A DNA stretch of 64,000 bases from Halomonas urmiana (GTDB taxonomy: Bacteria > Pseudomonadota > Gammaproteobacteria > Pseudomonadales > Halomonadaceae), in NCBI RefSeq assembly GCF_005780185.1, contig NZ_VBUI01000006.1:109447-173446 (forward strand), read 5' to 3'. Each line of letters begins with the position of its first letter. The first letter of the stretch is position 1. Shown here piece after piece: positions 1 through 9,489 of this stretch. Both the position numbers and the translations under genes were made by a program. Below the pieces are notes generated by a model. It ran no database searches. It had not been told where the DNA came from and saw only the letters and a program-made list of their open reading frames with translations.

Positions 1-204
1 GCCTCCACCACCACCATCGCCGGCCTAGCGCCGCTGCTGGCCGAGACCAGCAGCCAGGCGGATGCCATCAAGCCGCTGGTGATCGCCGTGGTGTTTGGTC
101 TGCTCAGCGCCACCCTGCTGGTGCTGCTGGTGATCCCAGCACTCTACGTATTATTCGACGACTGGGGGTGGGTCAGGGAGGTGGAGAGCCCCGCGGCGGC
201 TTGA
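1..204 (+). CDS. RND efflux transporter permease, C-terminal end (partial)
   Basis: The frame is open from base 1 and stops at TGA 202-204, giving the last 67 residues of a protein that begins upstream of the window. It reads into a TSSQADAIKPL segment followed by a long hydrophobic helix ending in VIPALYVLF, the typical end of the last transmembrane helix of an AcrB/HAE-type RND permease. Such proteins export drugs or other compounds across the inner membrane using proton-motive force, together with a periplasmic adaptor and an outer-membrane channel. The substrate cannot be judged from this fragment. Confidence 0.8.
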   Translation, partial: ASTTTIAGLAPLLAETSSQADAIKPLVIAVVFGLLSATLLVLLVIPALYVLFDDWGWVREVESPAAA

Positions 205-214
205 CCCCTTGCCG

Positions 215-242
215 TTGACGACTACCTTGTAAGGTGTATTTT
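215..242 (+). promoter_or_regulatory. Candidate sigma70 promoter of the sdhB-type gene
   Basis: TTGACG (215-220) and TATTTT (237-242) are separated by 16 bp and lie about 100 bp upstream of the sdhB start. The -10 element lies inside the NsrR-type palindrome at 231-253, so a bound repressor would cover it. Inferred from sequence only. Confidence 0.45.
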
Positions 243-253
243 CTATGCACCTA
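231..253. promoter_or_regulatory. NsrR-type operator upstream of the sdhB-type gene
   Basis: This is a 23-bp imperfect palindrome with 11-bp half-sites AAGGTGTATTT and CTATGCACCTA (reverse complement TAGGTGCATAG) around one central base. It has the 11-1-11 layout of known NsrR sites (AAnATGyATTT half-sites). It resembles the hmp site at 3267-3289 and the norC site at 17501-17523, but has G instead of A at half-site position 4 on both arms. NsrR is an Fe-S repressor inactivated by nitric oxide, so the downstream gene would be induced by NO. Confidence 0.55.
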
Positions 254-337
254 TTTGGGCGGGTTCCGAATGCTGACGGTTGCGGGACTGTATCTCTCCT
301 GATCTAGGGGCACTTCGTTACCACCGGGGAGGGCGCT

Positions 338-1045
338 ATGCTCAAGGTCCAGCTCTATCGCTACCATCCCGATGAGGATGACCGGCCACGCCTCGAGACG
401 CTGGACGTGGAGGAGCGCTTCCGCAAGGCGATGGTGCTCGATGTCCTCGAGCACCTGAAGCGGCGCGATGCCACCCTGGCCTATCGGCGCTCCTGCCGCG
501 AGGGTGTGTGTGGCTCCGATGGCATGAACATCAACGGCAAGAACGGCCTGGCCTGCATCACGCCGGTGGAGGAGGTGCTGGGACGCGGCGATACCCTGAC
601 CCTGCGCCCGCTGCCGGGCATGCCGGTGATCCGCGACCTGGTCGTCGATCAGACGCTGTTCTTCCGCCAGTTCGAGAAGATCCGCCCCTGGCTGATCAAC
701 GATACGCCGCCGACCGCTCGGGAGCGCCTGCAGAGTCCCCAAGAGCGCGAGAAGCTCGATGGCCTCTACGAATGCATCCTGTGCGCCTGCTGCAGCTCGG
801 CCTGTCCCTCCTGGTGGTGGAACCCGGACAAGTACATCGGCCCGGCCGGTCTGATCCAGGCCTACCGTTTCCTGATCGATAGCCGCGATACCGCCACCGA
901 CGAGCGGCTGGCCGAGCTCGACGACCCCTTCAGCGTGTTCCGCTGCCGACAGGTCGCCAACTGCACCTGGGTGTGTCCCAAGGGGCTCAATCCGATGCGC
1001 GCCATCGGCCATATCAAGGCGATGCTGCTGGGGCGTGGGACGTGA
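338..1045 (+). CDS. sdhB: Stand-alone succinate dehydrogenase/fumarate reductase iron-sulfur subunit
   Basis: This 235-residue protein has the full SdhB ligand set. The [2Fe-2S] ligands are C53, C58, D61 and C73, the same C-C-D-C pattern as E. coli SdhB. The [4Fe-4S] motif is CILCACCSSACP (C146-C156), and C203, C209 and C213 complete the C-terminal [3Fe-4S]/[4Fe-4S] ligands. SdhB normally passes electrons from the FAD subunit SdhA to quinone through SdhCD. No sdhA, sdhC or sdhD lies next to it, so this is an orphan, presumably a second copy used with core subunits encoded elsewhere. The start is ATG 338 with a GGGGAGG ribosome site 5 bp upstream. The promoter carries an NsrR-type site, suggesting NO induction, perhaps to replace damaged SdhB. 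Confidence 0.85.
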   Translation: MLKVQLYRYHPDEDDRPRLETLDVEERFRKAMVLDVLEHLKRRDATLAYRRSCREGVCGSDGMNINGKNGLACITPVEEVLGRGDTLTLRPLPGMPVIRDLVVDQTLFFRQFEKIRPWLINDTPPTARERLQSPQEREKLDGLYECILCACCSSACPSWWWNPDKYIGPAGLIQAYRFLIDSRDTATDERLAELDDPFSVFRCRQVANCTWVCPKGLNPMRAIGHIKAMLLGRGT

Positions 1046-1200
1046 ACGTCCGACAGCCGTGATCCTGAAGGCCAGGCAGGCGACTGACAGAGGAGGAGAG
1101 CGTCACGGTGTGTCGGAGGGCGTGGTCGGCTGCTCTCGGGAACAGGGCGCCCCCCGACCGAGGGCGTGACAGACAGCGAGACGAGAAGAGGCGTTAGGCG

Positions 1201-1758
1201 ATGAACAGGCGCACGGTAAGGCAGGAGACTCCAGGTGAAATGACCCCGTGGTGCCGCTCGCGACGGTGGCTGCGGGTCGCTGGCGGTGCCGTGATCGCGA
1301 TCACCCTGACGGCGGGGAGCGTCGCCGGGGACGCAGAGCCAGTGGGTCCCGACCTGACCGACAAGCTGCGCGGGCTGCTGGTCAAGGAGATGGTCGAGAT
1401 CGAGGTGGCGATGCAGGAGACGTACAGCGCCATCGTCCAGGGCCGGCATGACGAGGTGGCGCGCCGCGGCCAGGCCATCCACGACAGCTTCATCCTCGAG
1501 CAGTCTCTTACCCCGCAGGATCGTCGCGACCTGAAGGGCGCGGTGCCGGCGGAGTTTCTGGAGCTGGACGCGAGGCTGCATCGGCTGGCGGCGTCCCTGG
1601 CCGAGGCGGGAAGAGAGCGGAACACACCCCGGCAGGTGGACCTCTTCGGTCGCATGACCGACTCCTGCGTGGCCTGTCACAGCCGCTACGTGACGGATCG
1701 CTTTGGGGGGCTCGAAGCGCCGTCCCTGCCCGAGAGGCCTGAGGACGGGACGCCATAG
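1201..1758 (+). CDS. Periplasmic cytochrome c'-like (class II) monohaem protein
   Basis: This protein of up to 185 residues has a basic N-terminus, a hydrophobic export segment (about residues 26-44) and a largely helical body. A single haem motif CVACH lies near the C-terminus (about residues 158-162), followed by SRYV. One CxxCH near the end of a four-helix protein is the layout of class II cytochromes (c' and c556). Cytochrome c' binds nitric oxide in several denitrifiers, which fits the neighbouring hmp and the NsrR-type site upstream of sdhB. The start is uncertain: ATG 1201 follows an AGAAGAGG sequence, but ATG 1240 is in frame and gives a shorter leader. Assignment to c' rather than c556 is inference. 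Confidence 0.65.
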   Translation: MNRRTVRQETPGEMTPWCRSRRWLRVAGGAVIAITLTAGSVAGDAEPVGPDLTDKLRGLLVKEMVEIEVAMQETYSAIVQGRHDEVARRGQAIHDSFILEQSLTPQDRRDLKGAVPAEFLELDARLHRLAASLAEAGRERNTPRQVDLFGRMTDSCVACHSRYVTDRFGGLEAPSLPERPEDGTP

Positions 1759-2005
1759 CACGGACGAGCACATGGGACGGGTACAGATCGGTCGCCCGCT
1801 CCATGGCAGCAGCGCGGCCGTCTGCGGCGAGAGCGCCGTGCCCAGGCTCTGGCGCCACGCCCACAGCGGGGCGAGCCAGTCGGCGTCGCCCATGATCGCG
1901 CCGGCGGTCAGGTCGCTGTGACCCCTCGGTGGGGCGGCGATCCGACCGGCACAAGCGGCGCCAGAGGCCCGGAGAGCGCGAGAGACGCGACGATTCCTCG
2001 AACGC
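1759..2005. other. Intergenic stretch with no recognised gene
   Basis: There are about 250 bp between the cytochrome gene and the terminator at 2006-2044. Short open frames exist on both strands, but none has a convincing ribosome site or a recognisable product. The high GC content makes such frames common. Confidence 0.5.
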
Positions 2006-2044
2006 ATACGCCGACGCCCCGACCATGTCGGGGCGTCGGCGTAT
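2006..2044. terminator. Strong bidirectional hairpin terminator
   Basis: A perfect 18-bp stem (2006-2023 with 2027-2044; core CCGACGCCCCGAC / GTCGGGGCGTCGG) encloses a 3-base loop. It lies between the convergent cytochrome c'-like gene and hmp. There is no clear U tract, so the call rests on stem strength and position. Confidence 0.75.
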
Positions 2045-2067
2045 CGGGCCGTGTTCCTGGGTCTACG

Positions 2068-3237
2068 TCAGGCGGCGTCGAGGGGGCGCGACGGGCCGAA
2101 GTGCTCGTAGTGACGACGCTCGTCGGGCACGCCGAGCGCGGCCAGCGCCCGGTCCACGGCGGTCATGAAGCCCTGGGGACCGACGAAGTAGCAGCGGGCG
2201 CCCTCGGGCAGCAGGCGCGCCAGTAGCTCGCGGTCGATGCGTCCGATATGGTCGGCGTCAGAGCCGCGCTCGTGGACGCTCACGGCGCGCAACCGCTGGG
2301 GGTGCTCGGCGGTCAGCGCCGCTACCTCGTCGCGGAAGGCGTGGTGCTCGGCGTCCAGGGCGGCGTGTAGGTAGATCACCCGGCGCCCCGCGGCCAGGGC
2401 GTGGCGCGCCATCGGCAGCAGCGGGGTCTGGCCGACGCCGCCTGAGGCCAGCAGCAGCGGCTCGTCGCCGTCCTGCAGGGTCAGCTCGCCGGCGGGCGGC
2501 AGCAGCTCCAGGGTATCGCCCACCGCCATGGCATCGTGGAAGTGCCGGCTCGCCCGGCCCTCGGGTTCGCGCTTGATCGAGATCCGATAGGAGCGGCCGT
2601 TGGGCACGTCCGAGAGGCTGTAGTGGCGATAGACCGGTTCACCGTCGATGGTCAGCCGCACGCCGATGAACTGGCCCGGCGCGTGATCGGCCACCGGACC
2701 GCCGTCCTCGGGCTCCAGCATGAAGGAGCGGATCACCGCGCTCTCGCGGCGGATATCGGCGATGCGAAAGCGCCGCGTGCCGCGCCAGCCGCCGGGGCGC
2801 TGGGCGAACGCATGGTAGCGATGGTCCTCCAGCTCGATGAGTAGGCCGGCGAGCTCCTCGTAGAGGCCGCTCCAGGCCGCGGCGACCTCCGGCGTCACCG
2901 CCTCGCCGAGCACCTCGCCGATGGCGGCCATCAGGCACTCGCCGACGATGGGGTACTGGTCGGGCTGGATGCCGAGGGCGACGTGCTTGCCGACGATGGT
3001 GCCCATCGCGCCTCGCGCCTGCTGGGGATCCTGGCGCAGCTGCACGTAGGCGAGCACCGCGCCGGCCAGCGCCCGTGGCTGGCCGCCATCGTGCTGGTGG
3101 GCCTCGTTGAACAGCGGCTTCACCTCGGGATAGCGCGAGAACATCAGCGGGTAGAAGCATTGGGTGATGGCGTCGAGATGTTCGGCCACCACGGGGGCGG
3201 TGGCGGCGATCAGGCGTTCCTGGTCTGGCGTCAGCAT
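2068..3237 (-). CDS. hmp: Flavohaemoglobin, nitric oxide dioxygenase
   Basis: This 389-residue protein has the domain order of Hmp: an N-terminal globin (about 1-140), an FAD-binding ferredoxin-reductase domain and a C-terminal NAD(P)H-binding domain. The globin has the proximal His85 (KHVALGIQP), Tyr95, distal Tyr29 and Glu137 at the E. coli Hmp positions. The flavin motif RHYSLS follows, then GGVGQTPLL for pyridine nucleotide binding. Hmp oxidises NO to nitrate using O2 and NAD(P)H in the cytoplasm, removing NO leaked from denitrification. An NsrR-type site lies 30 bp upstream of the start. The gene is monocistronic and ends at a strong terminator shared with the convergent gene. Confidence 0.96.
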   Translation of the reverse strand: MLTPDQERLIAATAPVVAEHLDAITQCFYPLMFSRYPEVKPLFNEAHQHDGGQPRALAGAVLAYVQLRQDPQQARGAMGTIVGKHVALGIQPDQYPIVGECLMAAIGEVLGEAVTPEVAAAWSGLYEELAGLLIELEDHRYHAFAQRPGGWRGTRRFRIADIRRESAVIRSFMLEPEDGGPVADHAPGQFIGVRLTIDGEPVYRHYSLSDVPNGRSYRISIKREPEGRASRHFHDAMAVGDTLELLPPAGELTLQDGDEPLLLASGGVGQTPLLPMARHALAAGRRVIYLHAALDAEHHAFRDEVAALTAEHPQRLRAVSVHERGSDADHIGRIDRELLARLLPEGARCYFVGPQGFMTAVDRALAALGVPDERRHYEHFGPSRPLDAA

Positions 3238-3266
3238 GGCAGGGCTCCGGTCAGGGGGTGTCTTTT

Positions 3267-3289
3267 AAGATGCAAGTAAAATACATCTT
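3267..3289. promoter_or_regulatory. NsrR operator upstream of hmp
   Basis: This 23-bp site has half-sites AAGATGCAAGT and AAATACATCTT (reverse complement AAGATGTATTT) around one base, close to the NsrR consensus. On the minus strand it contains TATTTT, a possible -10 for hmp. NsrR control of hmp is established in E. coli and many other proteobacteria. Confidence 0.8.
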
Positions 3290-3339
3290 TATGAGCCCCG
3301 TCGATACCCCGAGGGCTGACACAAAATGTCGCAGGACAA

Positions 3340-3906
3340 CTAGTAAGCCCAGACGATGGTCAGCAGCATGCCCCAGGCCAGCACGCCGGCGGCCATGATG
3401 GTGTAGGTGGCCGACATGGTGTTGACGTCATCGTCGCTGCGCTCACACAGCGCCTGCAGGCCGTGATAGAGCAGGCTGCAGGAGATGCCCAGCGCGACCA
3501 GCATCGCCAGGGCGTTAAGCAGCAGGCTGGGGATCAGCAGCACGATGGACGCGGACCACAGCGGCAGCGGGGCCAGGGCGGCCAGCAGGTAGGCGTCGTG
3601 GTAGCTGAGCGACAGCTCGCGGGTGGTATTGACCACGGCGTGGATCAGCCAGCCCATCAGGAAGAAGGTGAGCAGCTCGGCCAGGAACAGGATGGTCGTG
3701 ATGAAGCGCCACTCCCGGCCGGCGAAGCCGGCCACGAAGTCGTCGCCATAGTGGGTGCCGGCGTAGTAGAGCAGCAGCGGCGGCAGCAGTGACATGGGTA
3801 ATACCAGGCACCAGGCCAGCACGGGAATAGGGATTTGGCGCTGCTGCAGCGACTTCCAGCCTGCCTGGCGGGTGAAGGGCAGCTTGAATATCGTCACAGG
3901 GTTCAT
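3340..3906 (-). CDS. Yip1-family integral membrane protein
   Basis: The 188-residue protein has about five hydrophobic helices, including the segments AWCLVLPMSLLPPLLLYYAG, FFLMGWLIHAVV and MAAGVLAWGMLLTIVWAY. Its overall layout fits bacterial Yip1/YIP-domain proteins, whose function is unknown. The start was set at ATG 3906, because GAGGAGG lies just upstream and the preceding residues look non-coding. It is divergent from the marR-type gene, and a perfect palindrome (3938-3956) lies between them. It may therefore be controlled by that regulator. Confidence 0.65.
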   Translation of the reverse strand: MNPVTIFKLPFTRQAGWKSLQQRQIPIPVLAWCLVLPMSLLPPLLLYYAGTHYGDDFVAGFAGREWRFITTILFLAELLTFFLMGWLIHAVVNTTRELSLSYHDAYLLAALAPLPLWSASIVLLIPSLLLNALAMLVALGISCSLLYHGLQALCERSDDDVNTMSATYTIMAAGVLAWGMLLTIVWAY

Positions 3907-3937
3907 GGAGAACCTCCTCGTGTCTCGGGGGTGATAA

Positions 3938-3956
3938 AATATCACGGCGTGATATT
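3938..3956. promoter_or_regulatory. Perfect palindrome, candidate MarR operator
   Basis: AATATCAC-GGC-GTGATATT is a 19-bp inverted repeat with perfect 8-bp arms in an AT-rich island. It sits between the divergent Yip1-family gene (start 3906) and the marR-type gene (start 4053). MarR dimers usually bind palindromes of this size in such divergent regions, so autoregulation is a reasonable inference. Confidence 0.6.
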
Positions 3957-4052
3957 ATGAATTAATCATTAGGTCCCGGTTCATTCTCTGTCAAGCCGAC
4001 GCGGGCCCAGCCATGCCGCCTGGTCACGCCTCCAACGGATCGACAACTGCCC

Positions 4053-4466
4053 ATGAGTGACGATGCCTTGACCAAGCAGGACTTCCAGCGCCTCTCCCAC
4101 TTCCGCTATCAGCTGCGCTGTTTCCTGCGACAAAGCGAAGACATCTGCCGCGAGCACGGCCTGACGCCGCTGCAGTACCAGCTGCTGCTGCACTTGCTCG
4201 GCTTCGAGGGGGGAGAGTGGGCCTCGGTGGGCCAGCTGGCGGAGCGCCTACAGGCCAAGCACCACGGCACGGTGGCGCTGGTGGATCGCTGTCAGCAGCT
4301 GGGTCTGGTGGAGCGACGCCCGAGTCGCGCCGATCGTCGGCGCATCGAAGTGCACCTGCTGCCTCGCGGCAGCGAGCTGGCACGGCGCATCGCCGAGCTG
4401 CACCAGCCCGAGCTGCGCCACCTGCAGGAGGAGTTTCATCTCCCTGGCTGGCCTGAATCTTCCTGA
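4053..4466 (+). CDS. MarR-family transcriptional regulator
   Basis: This 137-residue protein has the winged helix-turn-helix layout of MarR. After an N-terminal dimerisation helix come the recognition region SVGQLAERLQAKHHGTVALVDRC and the wing RRPSRADRRRIEVHLLPRG, with the family's DxRR signature (ADRRR). Such proteins usually repress a divergent or adjacent gene and release DNA on binding a small ligand. The palindrome at 3938-3956 is the probable operator. Likely targets are the divergent Yip1-family gene and possibly the P450 downstream. The ligand is unknown. Confidence 0.85.
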   Translation: MSDDALTKQDFQRLSHFRYQLRCFLRQSEDICREHGLTPLQYQLLLHLLGFEGGEWASVGQLAERLQAKHHGTVALVDRCQQLGLVERRPSRADRRRIEVHLLPRGSELARRIAELHQPELRHLQEEFHLPGWPESS

Positions 4467-4562
4467 GCCGCCTGCGGCAGCCGCTGATCTGGGTCAACGC
4501 GACCTTGGGTGGTTCTCTGCTCCCATGGTGGCCACCATTTCCCTTGCCTTGCAGGAGACCAC

Positions 4563-5720
4563 ATGAGCGATACGCATCAACAGGACTGGGATCCCCGCGC
4601 CGAGGGCGTGCTCGAGGACCAGATTGCCGCCTACGATGAGATGCGCCAGCGCTGCCCGATGGCCTTCAGCGACTATTTGCAGTGGTCGCTGCTGCGCCAT
4701 GCCGACGTGATGCGGGTGTTGGAAGATCACGATACCTTCAGTAACGCGGCCAGCCGCCACCTGTCGGTACCCAACGCCATGGACCCGCCCGAGCACACCC
4801 GCTTTCGGCGCCTCATCGAGCCCTATTTCGGCCCCGACGCCATGGCCGAGTTCGCCCCGACCTGCCAGGCCATCGCCGAGGCCGTGGTGGACCGCCTGCC
4901 CGCCGACGGCGAGGTGGAGGCGATGACCGAGATGGGCCAGGACTTCGCCCTGGAAATCCAGTGCGCCTTCATGGGCTGGCCGGCGAGCCTCCATGAGCCG
5001 CTGCGAGCCTGGGTCCGGCGCCAGCAGGCCGCCACCCTGGCGGGCGACCGCGAGGCGCTGGGCGAGCTGGCGCTCGAGTTCGACGGCGTGATCCGCGAGC
5101 TGCTGGAAAGCCGCCGCGAGGCCGGCGACGCGGCCCCAGACGACGTCACCACGCGGATCATGAACGAGAGCGTGGAGGGGCGCGCACTGACCGACGAGGA
5201 GATCGTCAGCATCCTGCGCAACTGGACGGTGGGTGAGCTCGGCACCATTTCGGCGAGCATCGGCATCCTGATGCGCTACCTGGCGGCCAATCCCGAGCTG
5301 CAGGGTCGCCTGCGCGCCGATCGCCGCCTGCTGGCGGCCGCCATCGACGAGATCCTGCGCCTCGATGCGCCGCTGATGTCCAACCGTCGCATCACCACCC
5401 GGGCGGTGGAGATCGGCGGCCATCGCCTCGAGCCCGGCGAGCGTTTGACGATCCTGTGGGGCTCGGTCAATCGTGACGAGGCGGTTTTCGACGGCGCCGA
5501 CGAGGTGCGGCTGGATCGCGATCCCAGAGACAACCTGCTCTACGGGACCGGCATCCATGTCTGCCCGGGAGCGCCACTGGCGCGCATGGAACTCGAGGAC
5601 TTCATGCAGGCGCTGCTCGACGCCACGGTCGAGATTTTCCTGTTGTCGGATCGCCCCGCGGTGCGCGCCCTCTACCCCGCCGGCGGCTACTCCGAGGTGC
5701 CGCTGCACGTGCGTCGCTGA
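4563..5720 (+). CDS. Cytochrome P450
   Basis: This 385-residue soluble bacterial P450 has the K-helix ExxR motif (EILR) and the haem-binding loop YGTGIHVCPGAPLAR with Cys334 as the haem-thiolate ligand. Tyr replaces the usual Phe at the start of the FGxGxHxC motif. The I-helix reads VGELGTIS: Thr228 is kept, but the usual acidic residue just before it is Gly227, and Glu225 sits two positions earlier. P450s use O2 and two electrons to oxidise organic substrates, but the substrate here is unknown. No ferredoxin or reductase gene is adjacent. The start at ATG 4563 follows CAGGAGACC; an ATG 54 bp upstream in frame lacks a good ribosome site. Confidence 0.9.
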   Translation: MSDTHQQDWDPRAEGVLEDQIAAYDEMRQRCPMAFSDYLQWSLLRHADVMRVLEDHDTFSNAASRHLSVPNAMDPPEHTRFRRLIEPYFGPDAMAEFAPTCQAIAEAVVDRLPADGEVEAMTEMGQDFALEIQCAFMGWPASLHEPLRAWVRRQQAATLAGDREALGELALEFDGVIRELLESRREAGDAAPDDVTTRIMNESVEGRALTDEEIVSILRNWTVGELGTISASIGILMRYLAANPELQGRLRADRRLLAAAIDEILRLDAPLMSNRRITTRAVEIGGHRLEPGERLTILWGSVNRDEAVFDGADEVRLDRDPRDNLLYGTGIHVCPGAPLARMELEDFMQALLDATVEIFLLSDRPAVRALYPAGGYSEVPLHVRR

Positions 5721-5745
5721 CGACGGGTAACGCCCTCTATGTCCC

Positions 5746-5773
5746 AGGAAGGCGCCCAAAGGGGTGCCTTCCT
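5746..5773. terminator. Hairpin terminator between P450 gene and nirF
   Basis: AGGAAGGCGCCC pairs with GGGGTGCCTTCCT across a short AAA-containing loop, followed by GTCGTTT. It separates the convergent P450 gene and nirF. Confidence 0.7.
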
Positions 5774-5793
5774 GTCGTTTGGTGACAGGGGGC

Positions 5794-7017
5794 TCAGAGC
5801 CCGATGCGATGCGCCCGGTCGGTGAAGAAGATACCGCTGGGCGATTCGCTCTCGAGTTCCGTCAGCACCTCGAAGGTGCGGGTGTCGTAGACGGTGATCC
5901 GATCGCTGTCGCGGGCCGAGACCCAGGCGTGCTCACCCTTGGGCGTGAACTCCATGTGCAGCACCGCCTCGCCCGGGGAGAGGGTGCGGATGACCTGCCG
6001 CGTTTCGGTGTCGATCACCTGTACCACGTCGTTGTCGGGGTGGGCGAAGTTGACCCACACCTGGCGCTCGTCGGGGCGGCTCATCACGAAGATCGGCTGG
6101 CCGTGCACGGGGATGCGCTCCACCAGCGACCAGTCGTCGGCGTCGGCGACCAGCACCTCGTGGCGACCCACCGCCGGCAGCCAGGCCTCGTCGCCGGCCA
6201 CCGCCCAGCCCTCCAGGTGCGGCATCTTGTAGACCGGCAGGCGCGCCTCGCCGCGGCCGTAGTCGGGCAGGATGCGCGTGACACCCTCCTCGACGTGCCA
6301 CAGGTCCAGCAGCGCCAGGCCGTCCTCGCCGAACAACCCGGCGATGTAGTAGCGCCCATTGGGGCCGATCAGCGCGTCGTAGGGCGCCTCGCCGATATCG
6401 GCAAAGCGCGTCACCTCTGGCGCCTCGCCGTTCATATCGATCATGGCGATCTCGCCGGCCTCGAACAGGCTGTAGACGAAGCGGTTTCCCGGCGCGTCCA
6501 CCAGCCCCACCACCTTGGAGCGCACGGTCTCGCCCTGGGCGTTGCGATAGGTGGCCGGAATCTCGGCCACCGGCGCGAGGGTCTGGCTGTCGAAGAGCCG
6601 CACCCCGCCCGGCGTGTAGTTGGCCACCGCCACCAGCGAGCCGTCCTGGGAGATGGCGCCGCCGATGCTGTTGCCGGACTGCATCACCCGGTGGGTGATG
6701 TCTCCGCTGAGCAGGTCGACCCGGCTCAGCCCGCCGTCGCGGCCGAAGACGAAGGCGTAGCGGGCGTCGCGGGAGAATTTCACCGAGGCGTGTGACAGGT
6801 CGCCCAGCCCCTCGACGCGCGTGAGGATCCGGCGCTCGCTGGTGTCCACCACCGCCAGGCTGCCGGTGGCGCGCTCCACCACCACGCCGAGGTCGCCGGT
6901 GCCGCGCAGCTCGGCACTCGAGGTGGCCTGGCAGCCGGCCAGCAGGGCGAGCAGTGAGACGGCGGCGAGGGGCTTGCGAAGGGGGGCAGGCATCAAGGGC
7001 ATGGCAAGGTCACTCAT
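5794..7017 (-). CDS. nirF: NirF, haem d1 biosynthesis lipoprotein
   Basis: This 407-residue beta-propeller protein is related to the d1 domain of NirS but lacks a CxxCH motif. An N-terminal lipobox (LALLAGC) suggests a lipid-anchored periplasmic protein, as known for NirF in Pseudomonas. Propeller blades show repeats such as GSLAVVDTSERRI, GGVRLFDSQTLAPVAEI and DRITVYDTRTFEV. NirF is required for a late step of haem d1 formation, from dihydro-haem d1 precursors. It overlaps the end of nirC by 8 bp, so the two are cotranscribed, divergent from nirS. The start is ATG 7017; later Mets at the PLMPAPL segment are possible. Confidence 0.9.
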   Translation of the reverse strand: MSDLAMPLMPAPLRKPLAAVSLLALLAGCQATSSAELRGTGDLGVVVERATGSLAVVDTSERRILTRVEGLGDLSHASVKFSRDARYAFVFGRDGGLSRVDLLSGDITHRVMQSGNSIGGAISQDGSLVAVANYTPGGVRLFDSQTLAPVAEIPATYRNAQGETVRSKVVGLVDAPGNRFVYSLFEAGEIAMIDMNGEAPEVTRFADIGEAPYDALIGPNGRYYIAGLFGEDGLALLDLWHVEEGVTRILPDYGRGEARLPVYKMPHLEGWAVAGDEAWLPAVGRHEVLVADADDWSLVERIPVHGQPIFVMSRPDERQVWVNFAHPDNDVVQVIDTETRQVIRTLSPGEAVLHMEFTPKGEHAWVSARDSDRITVYDTRTFEVLTELESESPSGIFFTDRAHRIGL

Positions 7018-7345
7018 CCAGCGGGTTGTCGTGCTGCAGGTGGTCGGCGAGCCAGCGCGCCTCCTCCTCGGTCAGCAGGCCCGCCCAGCCCGGCATGGCG
7101 GTGCCGGCGACGCCGTTGAGGATCAGCGCGGCCAGGCCGTCGCGATCATAGGCGTTCATGCGCGATCGCGGCAGGGGCGGTCCCAGCCCGCCGCGCAGGG
7201 TCATGCCGTGACAGGAGCCGCAGTCCTGATAGAGCAGCGTCTCGAGCTCCTGCTCCCGCTCGGCGGAGAGCGAGCCATCGGCCAGGGCGGTTACCGGCAG
7301 CCAGCAGAGCGCCAGCAGCAGACGGCGGGGGGCAGAAAGGGGCAT
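7010..7345 (-). CDS. nirC: NirC, periplasmic c-type cytochrome
   Basis: This 111-residue protein has a signal peptide (about residues 1-22, ending VTALA) and one haem motif CGSCH (Cys42, Cys45, His46). A later Met in GTAMPGW is the probable sixth ligand. In Pseudomonas, NirC can donate electrons to NirS and is linked to haem d1 maturation. No nirM (cytochrome c551) gene lies in this cluster, so NirC may be the local electron donor. The start at ATG 7345 follows GAGGAG; an upstream in-frame extension is not supported. It is the first gene of the nirCF unit. Confidence 0.88.
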   Translation of the reverse strand: MPLSAPRRLLLALCWLPVTALADGSLSAEREQELETLLYQDCGSCHGMTLRGGLGPPLPRSRMNAYDRDGLAALILNGVAGTAMPGWAGLLTEEEARWLADHLQHDNPLDE

Positions 7346-9432
<2,087 letters not shown>

Positions 9433-9489
9433 TCGGGACCCGGCGGCGGGCCGTGCCCGCCGCCACCCCGCCGCAAGTGAGCTGTGCCG

